Assembly (NCBI GenBank): GCA_964552205.1
Contig: CAZKFT010000003.1
Coordinates: 1-64,000 of the forward strand
Reading direction: 5' to 3'
Source: JAIVGZ01 sp964552205
GTDB taxonomy: Bacteria > Pseudomonadota > Gammaproteobacteria > Natronospirales > JAIVGZ01
Length of the DNA stretch: 64,000 nt
Of this stretch, positions 32,505 through 41,061 are shown one piece after another. The notes under the pieces were generated by a model. It worked only from the letters and a program-made list of their open reading frames with translations, was not told the origin of the DNA and made no database searches. The stretch's first letter is position 1. Every line of letters begins with the position of its first letter. A program made the translations under genes and the position numbers.

Positions 32505-35183
32505 TTAGAAGGTCTGGACGTAGCGGATGTACGGTACGCGACCGTAACCGTCATACAGGCTGAAGTTGAATCCACGACCGAGCGAATTGTCAAGGATCGG
32601 GTCCTTGTTCGCCAAGTTGTTAACACCAACCGTCATACGGGCATTCCATGGTGCATAGTAGTTAACCTGCAAGTCATGGGTTGTCCAAGACGCGTAACCA
32701 CCACCCGGCTGCTTGTGGATGTAATTGACATTCCACGCCACCATGAAGTCACCGATGGACCAACGGTTCTGCAACGTGCCGCGGTATTTCGGGGCACCAG
32801 CACCGTCAATGACGTTTGCACCACTATCAACGATGAACTTGTTGACCATGCCAATCTGCAGTTGGTTCTGCAGGCGGCCATAGTTGCCAAAGTCAAAGTT
32901 GGTGCGGGCCTGGAAGTCCAAACCAGTGGTTCTGATGGTACCAAGGTTGGTGAAGCCAGTCTGGCCGAACAGGATCTGTCCAGTCGTCGGGTCAAACGCT
33001 ATGCCCAGACCAAGAGCCGCGTTCGGTATGACAGCGGTTGGCGCAAACTGCTGAAGTCCCGGCGGGCAGTTCTGGGTTGGGTTAGTCCAATCTCCCGGAC
33101 GGATACACTGCGCGATGGTGTTGATACCGATACCGGCGACACGATCGGTAATCTCGACATCGTAATAGTCAAGATTCATGTTGAACCAATCGGTAGCATC
33201 CCACGCCATGCCAATCGACCACTGGGTCGAATTTTCCGAGGTGATATTCGGGTTGGCAATCGAGTAGGTGGTCACCTGTGTCGACCCGGTTGACGGAATA
33301 CCGAACGCTGCAAGAGTCGGCGGGTGATTCGTACCCGCAGCACCGAACGACGGTGCCTGACTGATGATATCCAGCGACGGGGCCGCAAAGCCCTTACCCC
33401 AGGACGCACGAACCGTGAAGTTGTCGAGCGGCTGCCAACGTACGGCGAGCTTCGGCGAGAAGTCCGAACCGTAGTCGCTGTATTCGTCGTAACGACCCGC
33501 AACGGTTGCTTCGAATTCACTGGTCACCGGGAGCAGCACTTCGAAATACGCTGCTGAGACATTGCGGTTCCCAGCTGCGGAGTTACCCGCGGAGCCGACG
33601 ATCTGGTTCGAGGACGCCAAGGTGTCATAAATGTCCTTGTAGTTCTCGTCGCGGTACTCGATACCGAAGGCAGAACTGACGACACCACCGGCCATTTCGA
33701 ACGGCAGGTCGACGCTACCAGTCACAAACCCTTCCCTCTGAAGGAAGCGGGCGTCACGGTTAATCGTCGCGATCATGGCGCTCATGATGGTCGGATCGTT
33801 GGCAAACGGGTTGTAGATGTTGTACTGGCCCGAGGTGATGAATTGCTGAGCCAGCCCACCAACCACATAGTTGCGACCAAGGTCATAGTACTGCGAGTCC
33901 GTCTGACGCACACCGAAGTCGAGATCGACGGCACCAATACGGCCCTGGAAGGTCAACTGCAGGTCATACACGTTTGCATCAGTGCTGGTGTCACGCGGAC
34001 CCAACGCTGCGAAGCGATGGATGAAACGCAGGTTGTTGGCCGGGTTGTAGTTGCCCGAGACCGCCTGGTAATCGGCAGCGTTCGGGTTGTTGCCACCGAT
34101 GGTGCCCGGATGGTTCGGAGTTCCCACCAACAACTGCGGGAAGCCGCCCGGCCACGGCGATGACGGCACCGGCGCGTAACGACCAAAGGACTGCACTCGG
34201 CTCAAACCGGCGTTCATGTGGGCCGACCAGTCATCGTTGATCTGGATGCTGGAGCGGAGGAACATGGAACGGTTCCGGATGTCAGCCTCGTCTGCGGCGA
34301 GCGCAGTGAAGTCATACAAGCAGCGCTGACGCTGAGCGGCGGTCAAGGTTGTCGGAGCAGCAACAGTCGTGATTCTGAAGCCAGCTGCGGAACAGCCACC
34401 AGGCACCACGGAACCATTGATTCCGTGGGTGAGGAACGCCGATCCGAAGGTCAGGAAGTTGTTCGAGAATACCGACGCACCGCCAGTAGACCATGCGCGG
34501 TCGCGCTGGAAGATAATCTGGCGATTGTTGAACGAAATGCCGCCGGTCACGCTTGCGCGGTCACTGGAGGCACCGAACATGATGGCGCCTTCCTCGGTAT
34601 CACCGCCTGGACGGGTAGGATTGCCCCTACCGTAACGGAGCTCTGCACCGTTGAAATCTCTGCGGGTGATGATGTTGACCACACCACCGATGGCGTCGGT
34701 ACCGTAAATTGCGGAAGCGCCGTCGGACAGGATTTCGATACGCTCAACCGCACCCAGCGGAATCGCGTTCAAGTCCTGCGCCGAACCAACGTTCGGGGCA
34801 ATCGGGGCACGACGACCGTCGATCAGGATCAGGGTACGGCCCGTGCCGAGACCGCGCAGGGAAAGACCGGCGAACGACTGTGCCGATGAACCCGACTGCG
34901 GGCGGAACGAACCGAAGCTGTTCAAGGACGTGTTGCGAAGCAGGTCGGCAACCGAGGTCTGGCCACTGAGTTCAATCTGTTCACGATCGATGACAGTAAC
35001 CGGCAAGGCGCCTTCCAGATCCGCGCGCTTGATGCGTGAACCCGTGACTTCGACGCGGCCTTCTGTGGCCGTGGCGCCGTCCTGGGCAAACGCAACGCCG
35101 GCACCGGTGGTCATACCAGCGGCAAGCGCCAGTGACACCGAGGTCCGGAGCGCATTGGCTCGGAAAGAGTGTGTTTTCTGCAT
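32505..35183 (-). CDS. TonB-dependent outer-membrane receptor
   Basis: 892 residues. Signal peptide (LRTSVSLALAAGMTTGAGVAFA), plug domain starting near VEVTGSRIKRADLEGALPVTV with LLRNTSLNSFGSFRPQ, GLGTGRTLILIDGRR and EILSDGASAIYGTDAIGGVVNI, then a beta-barrel of about 700 residues ending in VQTF with C-terminal Phe, as BamA recognises. The family imports large substrates across the outer membrane; the residues do not reveal the ligand. This type, rich in GGNNPNAADY-like loops, is common in Xanthomonadales and Caulobacter. No partner gene (TonB, sugar or siderophore enzyme) is adjacent. SD-like GAGGGG lies about 10 nt before the ATG. Confidence 0.94.
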   Translation of the reverse strand: MQKTHSFRANALRTSVSLALAAGMTTGAGVAFAQDGATATEGRVEVTGSRIKRADLEGALPVTVIDREQIELSGQTSVADLLRNTSLNSFGSFRPQSGSSAQSFAGLSLRGLGTGRTLILIDGRRAPIAPNVGSAQDLNAIPLGAVERIEILSDGASAIYGTDAIGGVVNIITRRDFNGAELRYGRGNPTRPGGDTEEGAIMFGASSDRASVTGGISFNNRQIIFQRDRAWSTGGASVFSNNFLTFGSAFLTHGINGSVVPGGCSAAGFRITTVAAPTTLTAAQRQRCLYDFTALAADEADIRNRSMFLRSSIQINDDWSAHMNAGLSRVQSFGRYAPVPSSPWPGGFPQLLVGTPNHPGTIGGNNPNAADYQAVSGNYNPANNLRFIHRFAALGPRDTSTDANVYDLQLTFQGRIGAVDLDFGVRQTDSQYYDLGRNYVVGGLAQQFITSGQYNIYNPFANDPTIMSAMIATINRDARFLQREGFVTGSVDLPFEMAGGVVSSAFGIEYRDENYKDIYDTLASSNQIVGSAGNSAAGNRNVSAAYFEVLLPVTSEFEATVAGRYDEYSDYGSDFSPKLAVRWQPLDNFTVRASWGKGFAAPSLDIISQAPSFGAAGTNHPPTLAAFGIPSTGSTQVTTYSIANPNITSENSTQWSIGMAWDATDWFNMNLDYYDVEITDRVAGIGINTIAQCIRPGDWTNPTQNCPPGLQQFAPTAVIPNAALGLGIAFDPTTGQILFGQTGFTNLGTIRTTGLDFQARTNFDFGNYGRLQNQLQIGMVNKFIVDSGANVIDGAGAPKYRGTLQNRWSIGDFMVAWNVNYIHKQPGGGYASWTTHDLQVNYYAPWNARMTVGVNNLANKDPILDNSLGRGFNFSLYDGYGRVPYIRYVQTF

Positions 35184-35403
35184 GAGTAGTTATCCCCTCA
35201 AAGTGGTGTGAGACTACGTATAGCGTTTCAGCAACGGTTGTTGCATGAACCCCGATTCTCTGCGCATGAGCTATAGAAACAATACATATGCAACCAAAGG
35301 CGCATAATCGACCGTCAGCGGCAGAAAAACCGCGGTTAACGGGTGGCAAATTGGACTGTCATGTCCGCTACCACACCCCAGTGTACCCCAAAAGCAACAC
35401 ACT

Positions 35404-36141
35404 TCAGGTCAGGGAACGGTATAAACGATGCAGCAACTCGCTACGCCGCCGGCTCATGCGCAGGGTAGTGCCATCTTTGAGCGTCACGGTGTACTCGCCG
35501 CGGAACATCGGCTCGAAGGACAGGATGCGGTCTATATTCACAATGGTCGAGCGGTGGATGCGCACGAAGCGATCTGACGGCAAGGTTTCCTCCAAGGCTT
35601 GCATGGTCTGTCTAATCAGGTAGGCCTTGCCCTCTACATGCAGTTTCACGTAGTACTCGTCCGCCTCCACCCAATCTATCTCATCGAACTGGAAGGCACG
35701 AATGGTGTCACCAACTCTGACAGTAAATCGCTCGGGGTTCTTTTTCAGATGCCGCGCCATAGTGTTCGCGGCGAGCGCGGTGCGAGCACGCTCGAGCGCT
35801 GTTATGAAGCGCTCCTCGACGACTGGCTTGAGGATATAGTCGATGGCATTGACATCGAACGCAGCGAGCGCAAACCGCTCATTTGCCGCCATGAAGATGA
35901 CGGCCGGCATGAGTTCAGGGCCAATCTTGCTTGCAACCTCGATGCCGCTCAGGTTCGACAGCTGAACCTCCATCAGGACGAGGTCCGGGTGCAGCAGACG
36001 AATCTTCTCCACGGCGGATTTGCCATCCGCCGCTTCCCCCACCACGGTAAACCCAGAACGCCCAGCCACCATTTTCCGTAGGCTCTCGCGCGACGGGTCA
36101 TCGGAATCTACCAGCAAGACCCGAATCTGGATGTCGTTCAT
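35404..36141 (-). CDS. LytTR-type response regulator with a degenerate receiver domain
   Basis: 245 residues. Receiver domain about 1-115 and LytTR DNA-binding domain about 140-245 (VEADEYYVKLHVEGKAYLIR, DRFVRIHRSTIVNIDRI, LKDGTTLRMSRRR). The expected phospho-acceptor Asp in DLVFLDVQMP is Glu58 (DLVLMEVQLSN), and the conserved Thr/Ser is Ala (IFMAANERFAL), while the Lys of DYILKPV is kept. So phosphorylation is unlikely, and the Glu may mimic it. No LytS-type kinase is adjacent. The start ATG overlaps the O-methyltransferase stop (ATGA); an earlier ATG at 36153 is possible. A 220-bp gap (35184-35403) before the receptor gene shows no clear promoter or terminator. Confidence 0.9.
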   Translation of the reverse strand: MNDIQIRVLLVDSDDPSRESLRKMVAGRSGFTVVGEAADGKSAVEKIRLLHPDLVLMEVQLSNLSGIEVASKIGPELMPAVIFMAANERFALAAFDVNAIDYILKPVVEERFITALERARTALAANTMARHLKKNPERFTVRVGDTIRAFQFDEIDWVEADEYYVKLHVEGKAYLIRQTMQALEETLPSDRFVRIHRSTIVNIDRILSFEPMFRGEYTVTLKDGTTLRMSRRRSELLHRLYRSLT

Positions 36142-36803
36142 TGTTTCAGGCATAACGTCAGACCGTCGCCAATGGGCACCAGACTGATATCCACCCGTTC
36201 ATCGCCCAACAGCTTCTCGTTCAAGGACCGAATGGCCACGGTGTCCGTATCGGTGACATCGTTGTCCGCCACCTTTCCGTCCCACAGGGTGTTGTCAAAG
36301 GCAACCACCCCACCAGGTTTCACCAAGTCAATGGCCCGCTCGAAATAGCGATCGTAATTGGATTTGTCGGCGTCAATGAAAATGAAATCGAAATCCCGGG
36401 TCTGGTGCTTGTCATGCAGCAGCGCGTCCAAGGTTTCCAAGGCTGGCGCTATTCGCAGATCGATGCACTTTTCGACATCGGCTTCTTTCCAGTACTTTTT
36501 CGCGATATCGGTGTACTCCTTACTGGTATCGCAACAGACCAGCAACCCATCTTCTGGCATGGCCAGCGCTATGGCCAAACTGGAATAGCCGGTGAAGGTG
36601 CCAACCTCAATACATCGCCGGGCACCCATCAGCCGCACCAAAAGGGACATGAACTGCCCCTGCTCCGGCGCGATCTGCATGTTGTGCTCCGGCATGGCCA
36701 TGGTTTCCTCGCGCAATCGGCGCATCACCGCAGGCTCACGCAGGGAAGCGGCCAGCAGATAGTCGTACAGGCGCTGGTCAACATTGAGGGTGCGATTGCT
36801 CAT
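36138..36803 (-). CDS. Class I SAM-dependent O-methyltransferase (CCoAOMT-like family)
   Basis: 221 residues. SAM-binding CIEVGTFTGYSSLAIALAM, acidic loop CCDTSKEYTD, metal-binding FDFIFIDADKSNYDRYFE and GGVVAFDNTLWDGKVAD, all typical of bacterial catechol/caffeoyl-CoA O-methyltransferase-like proteins. Substrate unknown. The start ATG (36803) is only 17 bp from the divergent phosphodiesterase ATG; no SD, with a CATCAT hexamer 6 nt before the ATG (leaderless candidate). It is translationally coupled to the LytTR gene downstream, so that regulator may have a methyl-transfer context, though the link is inference. Confidence 0.9.
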   Translation of the reverse strand: MSNRTLNVDQRLYDYLLAASLREPAVMRRLREETMAMPEHNMQIAPEQGQFMSLLVRLMGARRCIEVGTFTGYSSLAIALAMPEDGLLVCCDTSKEYTDIAKKYWKEADVEKCIDLRIAPALETLDALLHDKHQTRDFDFIFIDADKSNYDRYFERAIDLVKPGGVVAFDNTLWDGKVADNDVTDTDTVAIRSLNEKLLGDERVDISLVPIGDGLTLCLKQ

Positions 36804-36820
36804 CCGCGTATGATGCCACC
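36804..36820. promoter_or_regulatory. 17-bp divergent intergenic region with overlapping -10 elements
   Basis: Plus strand: TATGAT (36809-36814), 6 nt, then ATG 36821. Minus strand: CATCAT (overlapping the same bases), 6 nt, then ATG 36803. Both would give mRNAs starting at the A of ATG. The two first bases are 18 bp apart. Confidence 0.55.
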
Positions 36821-37582
36821 ATGGAAGACGCTGGCGCACTCCGCATCGTGCAATTGACCGATCTTCATCTCCGTGGGGAGCGGGGAACGCCTTTGCGGGG
36901 CGTGGATACAGACGCCACACTGCGCGCTGTACTCGCGGAAATCACCTCCACTGGTCTGCCTGACCTGTTCCTGTTGACCGGCGACTTGTCGGAAGACCCG
37001 GTCCACGAGGCCTATGAGCGGGTCAGGGACCTCGTAGGCATTACCGGGGTCCCGGCATGGTGCTTGCCGGGCAATCACGACGACGCCGAGCTGATGCGGC
37101 GAGAGCTCAACCGCGATGGGCTGGCGACACCGCGCGCGCGCAGGGTGAACGGCTGGTTGCTCATGCTTCTGGATAGCACCGTACCTGGCAAGACCGCCGG
37201 TGAACTCGGAACTGCGGAGCTGGCAGCGCTCGCGGATACCCTGGCGAGCTACCCCGACGAACCCACCCTGCTTGCCCTGCACCATCCCCCGGTAGCCTTG
37301 GGCAGCCGTTGGGTGGATGAACTGGGGCTTGTCGATGCTGAGGCCTTCTTCGAAATCCTGGACGCGAATCCGCAGGTGCGAGCAGTCATCTGGGGCCATG
37401 CGCACCAAGCGTGGGAAGGTCGCTGGGAAGATACGCTTTTGCTGGGCACACCCAGCACCTGCATGCAATTCCTGCCGGGCTCGGATGAGTTTGCCATCGA
37501 TACCAAGCCACCTGGATGGCGATGGCTGGAGCTCTACCCCGACGGACGCGTCACCACGCGGGTGGGATGGCTAGACCGGTAA
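36821..37582 (+). CDS. cpdA: Icc/CpdA-type cyclic-AMP phosphodiesterase (metallophosphoesterase)
   Basis: 253 residues. Metal ligands in order: QLTDLHLRG (DxH), LLTGDLSED (GD), LPGNHDDAE (GNHD), LALHHPPVALG (H), VIWGHAHQAWEG (GHxH). This set and the length fit 3',5'-cAMP phosphodiesterase CpdA, although other calcineurin-like enzymes look alike. The ATG at 36821 follows TATGAT by 6 nt with no SD, so the mRNA may be leaderless. It overlaps the convergent surface-protein gene by 12 bp. Confidence 0.82.
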   Translation: MEDAGALRIVQLTDLHLRGERGTPLRGVDTDATLRAVLAEITSTGLPDLFLLTGDLSEDPVHEAYERVRDLVGITGVPAWCLPGNHDDAELMRRELNRDGLATPRARRVNGWLLMLLDSTVPGKTAGELGTAELAALADTLASYPDEPTLLALHHPPVALGSRWVDELGLVDAEAFFEILDANPQVRAVIWGHAHQAWEGRWEDTLLLGTPSTCMQFLPGSDEFAIDTKPPGWRWLELYPDGRVTTRVGWLDR

Positions 37583-39997
37583 GCGACGACGCCAAAGGGC
37601 GAGAGCGACCAAGGCCAGCAGGAACAGCCATCCCGTTTTCCCTCCGCCTCCGCTTGGCGGCGGGGGCGGTGGTGGTGGTGGAGGGGGTGGTGGAGGCGGC
37701 CCCATCACCGCGCCGCGGATGGTGACTTCAGCGGTAGAACCCGCCACGCTGGCGCCCAGCTCATTGTCCAGATGTACGGTGAATTGACGGCCCGTTTCAA
37801 TACCTTGGCCAAGCAAGGGGATTTCAATGACCCGCGCACTGGCATCTCCGTCTGACCACGCCAAGGACCCGCTGCTGGCCACAAAATCCGACCCCGCATG
37901 GGCGGTGCCGGGTTCTGTCCGGTAGTCGACACTCACCGCACCCTGAGCGCTGCCGCTCCGGCGGACCACCACCAGCGCTCGGCCGGATGCGGCCAGCACT
38001 TCCGGCGCCGATTGCAGAAAATCCAAGGAGGCACCCGCGCCGGCATCCAGATAAACGCTCGCGATGCCGTGAGCGCCCAGGGTCGCCCCGCCCACCGGGT
38101 CGAACAGGCGAACAAAGAATCGGCCGAATGAGCCATCACCAGTCGCGATGGGGAGCGGGATATGTCGGAAACTCGCGTCGCCGGCAGGCCAGTCGAGTCG
38201 GCCACGCGCTGCCACGACATCGGCGTCATCCGTCGTGCCATGAATCACTTCCCAACCCACCGACACCGCGTCGGTGGTACCGCCGACTCTCGCCACCGGA
38301 ACCTGTGCGGTCGTGCCGCGACTGAAAGCAAAGCTCCGGCCGTCGAAGCCGAGTTGGCCCTGTGCGCTGGTGCGGGTGGCATCTTCCAGTACGAACAAAC
38401 CACCTTGAATATCGCTTATCAGGATGTTGCGGCTCGGCAAATAGGGATACACCCCCCAAGCACCACTGAACGACGATGCGTTGGACACCGGGAACGTATC
38501 AAAGAACCCGACCTCCACAGGGGTTGCCGGGTTGGTAATGTCCAGCACTGTCAACCCACGGGCATAGTTGCTGATGTAATAACGGTTGCCCCGCGGATAG
38601 CCGTTGTGATCGATGGCTCCAGTCGGACCTGACCACGTCCCGGCCTGCGTCGGCGCGGTGAGGTCGGAGACATCGAACACATACATACGCGTCGTGAGCC
38701 CGAGGTCGCGCTCGTCGAGCTCGTCATGTGCGAATACATAACGGCCATCCTCTGACCACGATCCGGAGTGCACATAACGCGTGGTCGCATAGCTGGTCGA
38801 GGCGAGCCGGACCGGAAGGTCTGACCGGGTGATGTCCCAGAGGTCCACGGTGTCCTCGTTGAAGTCCGCAAACACTTCACACAGCGTTGTTGCATTAGGA
38901 CATGCGACAATCTGCGCGGGGTTGTGCAGCACCATCGGCGTACCGTCGTGGATATAGCCGAACGCACCCTGAGACAACAAAGCAGGATTGGTTGGATTCG
39001 CCAGGGAAAAAGCGCGAAAGCCACCTTGGTTGAGGTTGCTTCCCGCCTGTATGGCCACCGGCTCGCGCCCTGGCAAGGAAATGTTGAGCGAAAAATCCAC
39101 GCCTGCCATGGCGAGGTTGTGCGCGCGAAGGTCCGGGGTGGTGCTGCCCACGAAGCGGATGGCGTTCGGAAGATCCGACAGGTCCACCACCATGAGACGG
39201 TCGGCTACCGCATCGGCAGTCACATAAGCCCAGGCCTGCCAGCGACCGGCGCTCGCATCCCAAGTCTGCAAAACCTTGATGTCCCGCCAGCCTGTAACCG
39301 TCCCAGCGATGGTGCCGACTTCGCGTGGCTGCGTCGGATCGGTGACATCCACGACCACCATCCCGTTGCGCAGCCCCACGAGCGCGTATTCGCGCTCGGT
39401 GTTGAGGTCCACGAATCCCCACACATCGTTCGCACCACTCGGGCTGGAGCTCATTCCACTTAGCGCCAACTGCGACAACAGGTTGATGTTCTGGCACTCA
39501 AACCCAGCGGCGGAGCCACCAGAACAAGTCGCCGGACCCGAGTTGGACTTCACCACGGACAACAATCCATCGAGAAGTTCGGGATCGGCACCTTGCCCGG
39601 TGCCGGTCCACTTTTCATCCACAATGACTTGGAAGCCGCGGGCCTCAAGCGACTCACGCAGAGAAGCCGGTACGCCGATGATGAGCGTCGGGTGCTGCGC
39701 GGCGTCGTGGTGGTGGAAGTCGGTGCTGTACCCGCCGCGCAGAATGGCGGACGCATCGGTCAGGTAGAACAAGTCCTCGAGCGTGTCGATGAAGTAACTC
39801 CCTTCGGACACGCGCACTTCGCCGCCTTTGCCAGCCTGTCCCGCAGCGTAGCCAATGGTTCTGCAGGGCGCATGGGTATGGTCGCAGGCGCCAGCATCCG
39901 TCCCGGTGTCGGCAAGGTAGCGGATATCGTCTTCGCCATGGCCCAAAACCGGGCCTGCGAATACGATCCCCAACAATACGATGCGAAGCTTGGTCAT
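37571..39997 (-). CDS. Exported beta-propeller protein with Calx-beta modules and a GlyGly-CTERM-like anchor
   Basis: 808 residues. N-terminal signal (LRIVLLGIVFAGPVLG, then HGEDD). Residues about 190-560 resemble the choice-of-anchor B (LVIVD-repeat) propeller: YALVGLRNGMVVVDVTDP, DVSDLTAPTQAGTW, TVLDITNPATPVEVGFFDT. Two Calx-beta-like modules follow (SFAFSRGTTAQVPVARVGG and ALVVVRRSGSAQGAVSVDYR). Then a run of 15 Pro, SGGGGK, a hydrophobic segment (TGWLFLLALVALALW) and RRRLPV, the layout of rhombosortase-type GlyGly-CTERM tails. So probably secreted and attached to the outer surface. The ATG at 39997 lies 20 bp from the divergent TraB gene. Role unknown; the DNA of the Pro run (37650-37702) is simple-sequence and could slip. 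Confidence 0.8.
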   Translation of the reverse strand: MTKLRIVLLGIVFAGPVLGHGEDDIRYLADTGTDAGACDHTHAPCRTIGYAAGQAGKGGEVRVSEGSYFIDTLEDLFYLTDASAILRGGYSTDFHHHDAAQHPTLIIGVPASLRESLEARGFQVIVDEKWTGTGQGADPELLDGLLSVVKSNSGPATCSGGSAAGFECQNINLLSQLALSGMSSSPSGANDVWGFVDLNTEREYALVGLRNGMVVVDVTDPTQPREVGTIAGTVTGWRDIKVLQTWDASAGRWQAWAYVTADAVADRLMVVDLSDLPNAIRFVGSTTPDLRAHNLAMAGVDFSLNISLPGREPVAIQAGSNLNQGGFRAFSLANPTNPALLSQGAFGYIHDGTPMVLHNPAQIVACPNATTLCEVFADFNEDTVDLWDITRSDLPVRLASTSYATTRYVHSGSWSEDGRYVFAHDELDERDLGLTTRMYVFDVSDLTAPTQAGTWSGPTGAIDHNGYPRGNRYYISNYARGLTVLDITNPATPVEVGFFDTFPVSNASSFSGAWGVYPYLPSRNILISDIQGGLFVLEDATRTSAQGQLGFDGRSFAFSRGTTAQVPVARVGGTTDAVSVGWEVIHGTTDDADVVAARGRLDWPAGDASFRHIPLPIATGDGSFGRFFVRLFDPVGGATLGAHGIASVYLDAGAGASLDFLQSAPEVLAASGRALVVVRRSGSAQGAVSVDYRTEPGTAHAGSDFVASSGSLAWSDGDASARVIEIPLLGQGIETGRQFTVHLDNELGASVAGSTAEVTIRGAVMGPPPPPPPPPPPPPPPSGGGGKTGWLFLLALVALALWRRRLPV

Positions 39998-40017
39998 GGA
40001 TGCGGTATAACAGCCCG
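39998..40017. promoter_or_regulatory. 20-bp divergent intergenic region with a shared TATA core
   Basis: Plus strand TATAAC (40006-40011) then 6 nt to ATG 40018; minus strand TATACC (40009-40004) then 6 nt to ATG 39997. The central TATA serves both. No SD for either gene. Predicted leaderless in both directions. Confidence 0.6.
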
Positions 40018-40884
40018 ATGAGACTCCGCTCAATCATAACCGTTCTGGCACTGGCACTGCTCACCCCTTGGGCGCAGGCCGCGGGCTTGGGTTGGCGGGT
40101 CAGCGACGGCGCCGGTAACCACCTGTACCTGGTTGGCACGGTCCACGCCGCGACCAAGGACATGTATCCACTCCCGGAACCGATTACCGCTGCATTCGAG
40201 TCTGCACGGATTCTGGTACTTGAGGTGGACCCGCGAAACCTGAACCAGCGCGAGATGGAGCGTTTGGTGCGACGCTACGGGATGCTGTCCAACCGTGAGT
40301 CGCTCAGGGACTTGCTGCCGGAGGAGACCTGGAGCCGCTTGGTCGCGTGGGGCCAACGGGTTTCCCTGTCTCCGGGCCAGCTCAACAGAATGAAACCCTG
40401 GCTGGCCACGACCACGCTGGTGTCGGTGGAGCTTGCAAGTATCGGCGTGGACAGGGCCTTGGGTATGGAGCCCTGGTTGACGGAGCGCGCCATCGAGCGC
40501 GGAATGCAGATTCAGCAGCTGGAGACTGCCGAAGAGCAGATTGCCATGCTTGGCGGTCTGCCCATGGAGGCGCAGGTTGCCTTTCTAGAGAATTCGATAC
40601 TTGACGCTGAAGAATTCAGCGAGTCTGTGGGCGAGTTACTGGGCGCTTGGCGTGACGGCAATCTAGGCGCCATGGCTGCGCTCCTGGCAGATGCTTATGC
40701 CGAACAGCCCTTGCTGTACGAGGTGATGATTGCCGCCAGAAACCATCGCTGGATGAAAGCCATAGGGCCGATGCTGGCCTCCGGGCAGATCCACTATGTG
40801 GCCGTGGGTGCCCTGCACCTGGTCGGGCCCGACGGATTGGTGGCACTTCTGCTGGAGGCCGGGATGGTGGTGGAGCGACTTTAG
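40018..40884 (+). CDS. TraB/GumN family exported protein
   Basis: 288 residues. Signal peptide (RSIITVLALALLTPWAQA, then AGLGWRV), followed by the TraB/GumN (Tiki-like) fold: HLYLVGTVHAA (GxxH), ILVLEVDPRN (Glu motif), and YVAVGALHLVGPDGLVALLLEAG at the C-terminus. Tiki-related members are metalloproteases; activity here is unproven. Predicted periplasmic. Start by the TATAAC box and signal peptide. Its TAG stop overlaps the rubredoxin stop on the other strand. Confidence 0.88.
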   Translation: MRLRSIITVLALALLTPWAQAAGLGWRVSDGAGNHLYLVGTVHAATKDMYPLPEPITAAFESARILVLEVDPRNLNQREMERLVRRYGMLSNRESLRDLLPEETWSRLVAWGQRVSLSPGQLNRMKPWLATTTLVSVELASIGVDRALGMEPWLTERAIERGMQIQQLETAEEQIAMLGGLPMEAQVAFLENSILDAEEFSESVGELLGAWRDGNLGAMAALLADAYAEQPLLYEVMIAARNHRWMKAIGPMLASGQIHYVAVGALHLVGPDGLVALLLEAGMVVERL

Positions 40885-41045
40885 ATCTGGATCATCTCGA
40901 AGTCCTCCTTACCGGCGTCGCAATCCGGGCAACGCCAGTTGAGAGGAACGTCATCCCACCGGGTTCCGGGTTCGATACCGCTCTCGGGGTGACCTTCTGA
41001 TTCGTGATAGACAAAACCACAGATGACACACATGTAGGAATTCAT
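40881..41045 (-). CDS. Rubredoxin
   Basis: 54 residues, a gene too short for most scans. Two Cys pairs bind one Fe: YMCVICGFVYHE (CxxC) and WRCPDCDAGKEDFEMI (CxxC), with the aromatic and WDDVP spacing of classic rubredoxins. One-electron carrier for oxygenases, reductases or oxidative-stress enzymes; the partner is not in the window. On the minus strand TAAAAT lies 6 nt before the ATG, so the mRNA is probably leaderless. Stop codon (TAA, 40881-40883) overlaps the TraB stop. Starts at the ATG 16 bp from thiD. Confidence 0.93.
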   Translation of the reverse strand: MNSYMCVICGFVYHESEGHPESGIEPGTRWDDVPLNWRCPDCDAGKEDFEMIQI

Positions 41046-41061
41046 CGGGCGATTTTACGAC
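41046..41061. promoter_or_regulatory. 16-bp divergent intergenic region between rubredoxin and thiD
   Basis: Minus strand TAAAAT (41057-41052), 6 nt, ATG 41045. Plus strand GATTTT (41051-41056), 5 nt, ATG 41062; this box is weaker (3 of 6 consensus bases). No SD for either. First bases 17 bp apart. Confidence 0.5.

Noticed and set aside
37650..37702. Tandem CCN repeat as a CRISPR or minisatellite
   Set aside because: It codes the poly-proline stretch in frame; no spacers or direct repeats of CRISPR type.
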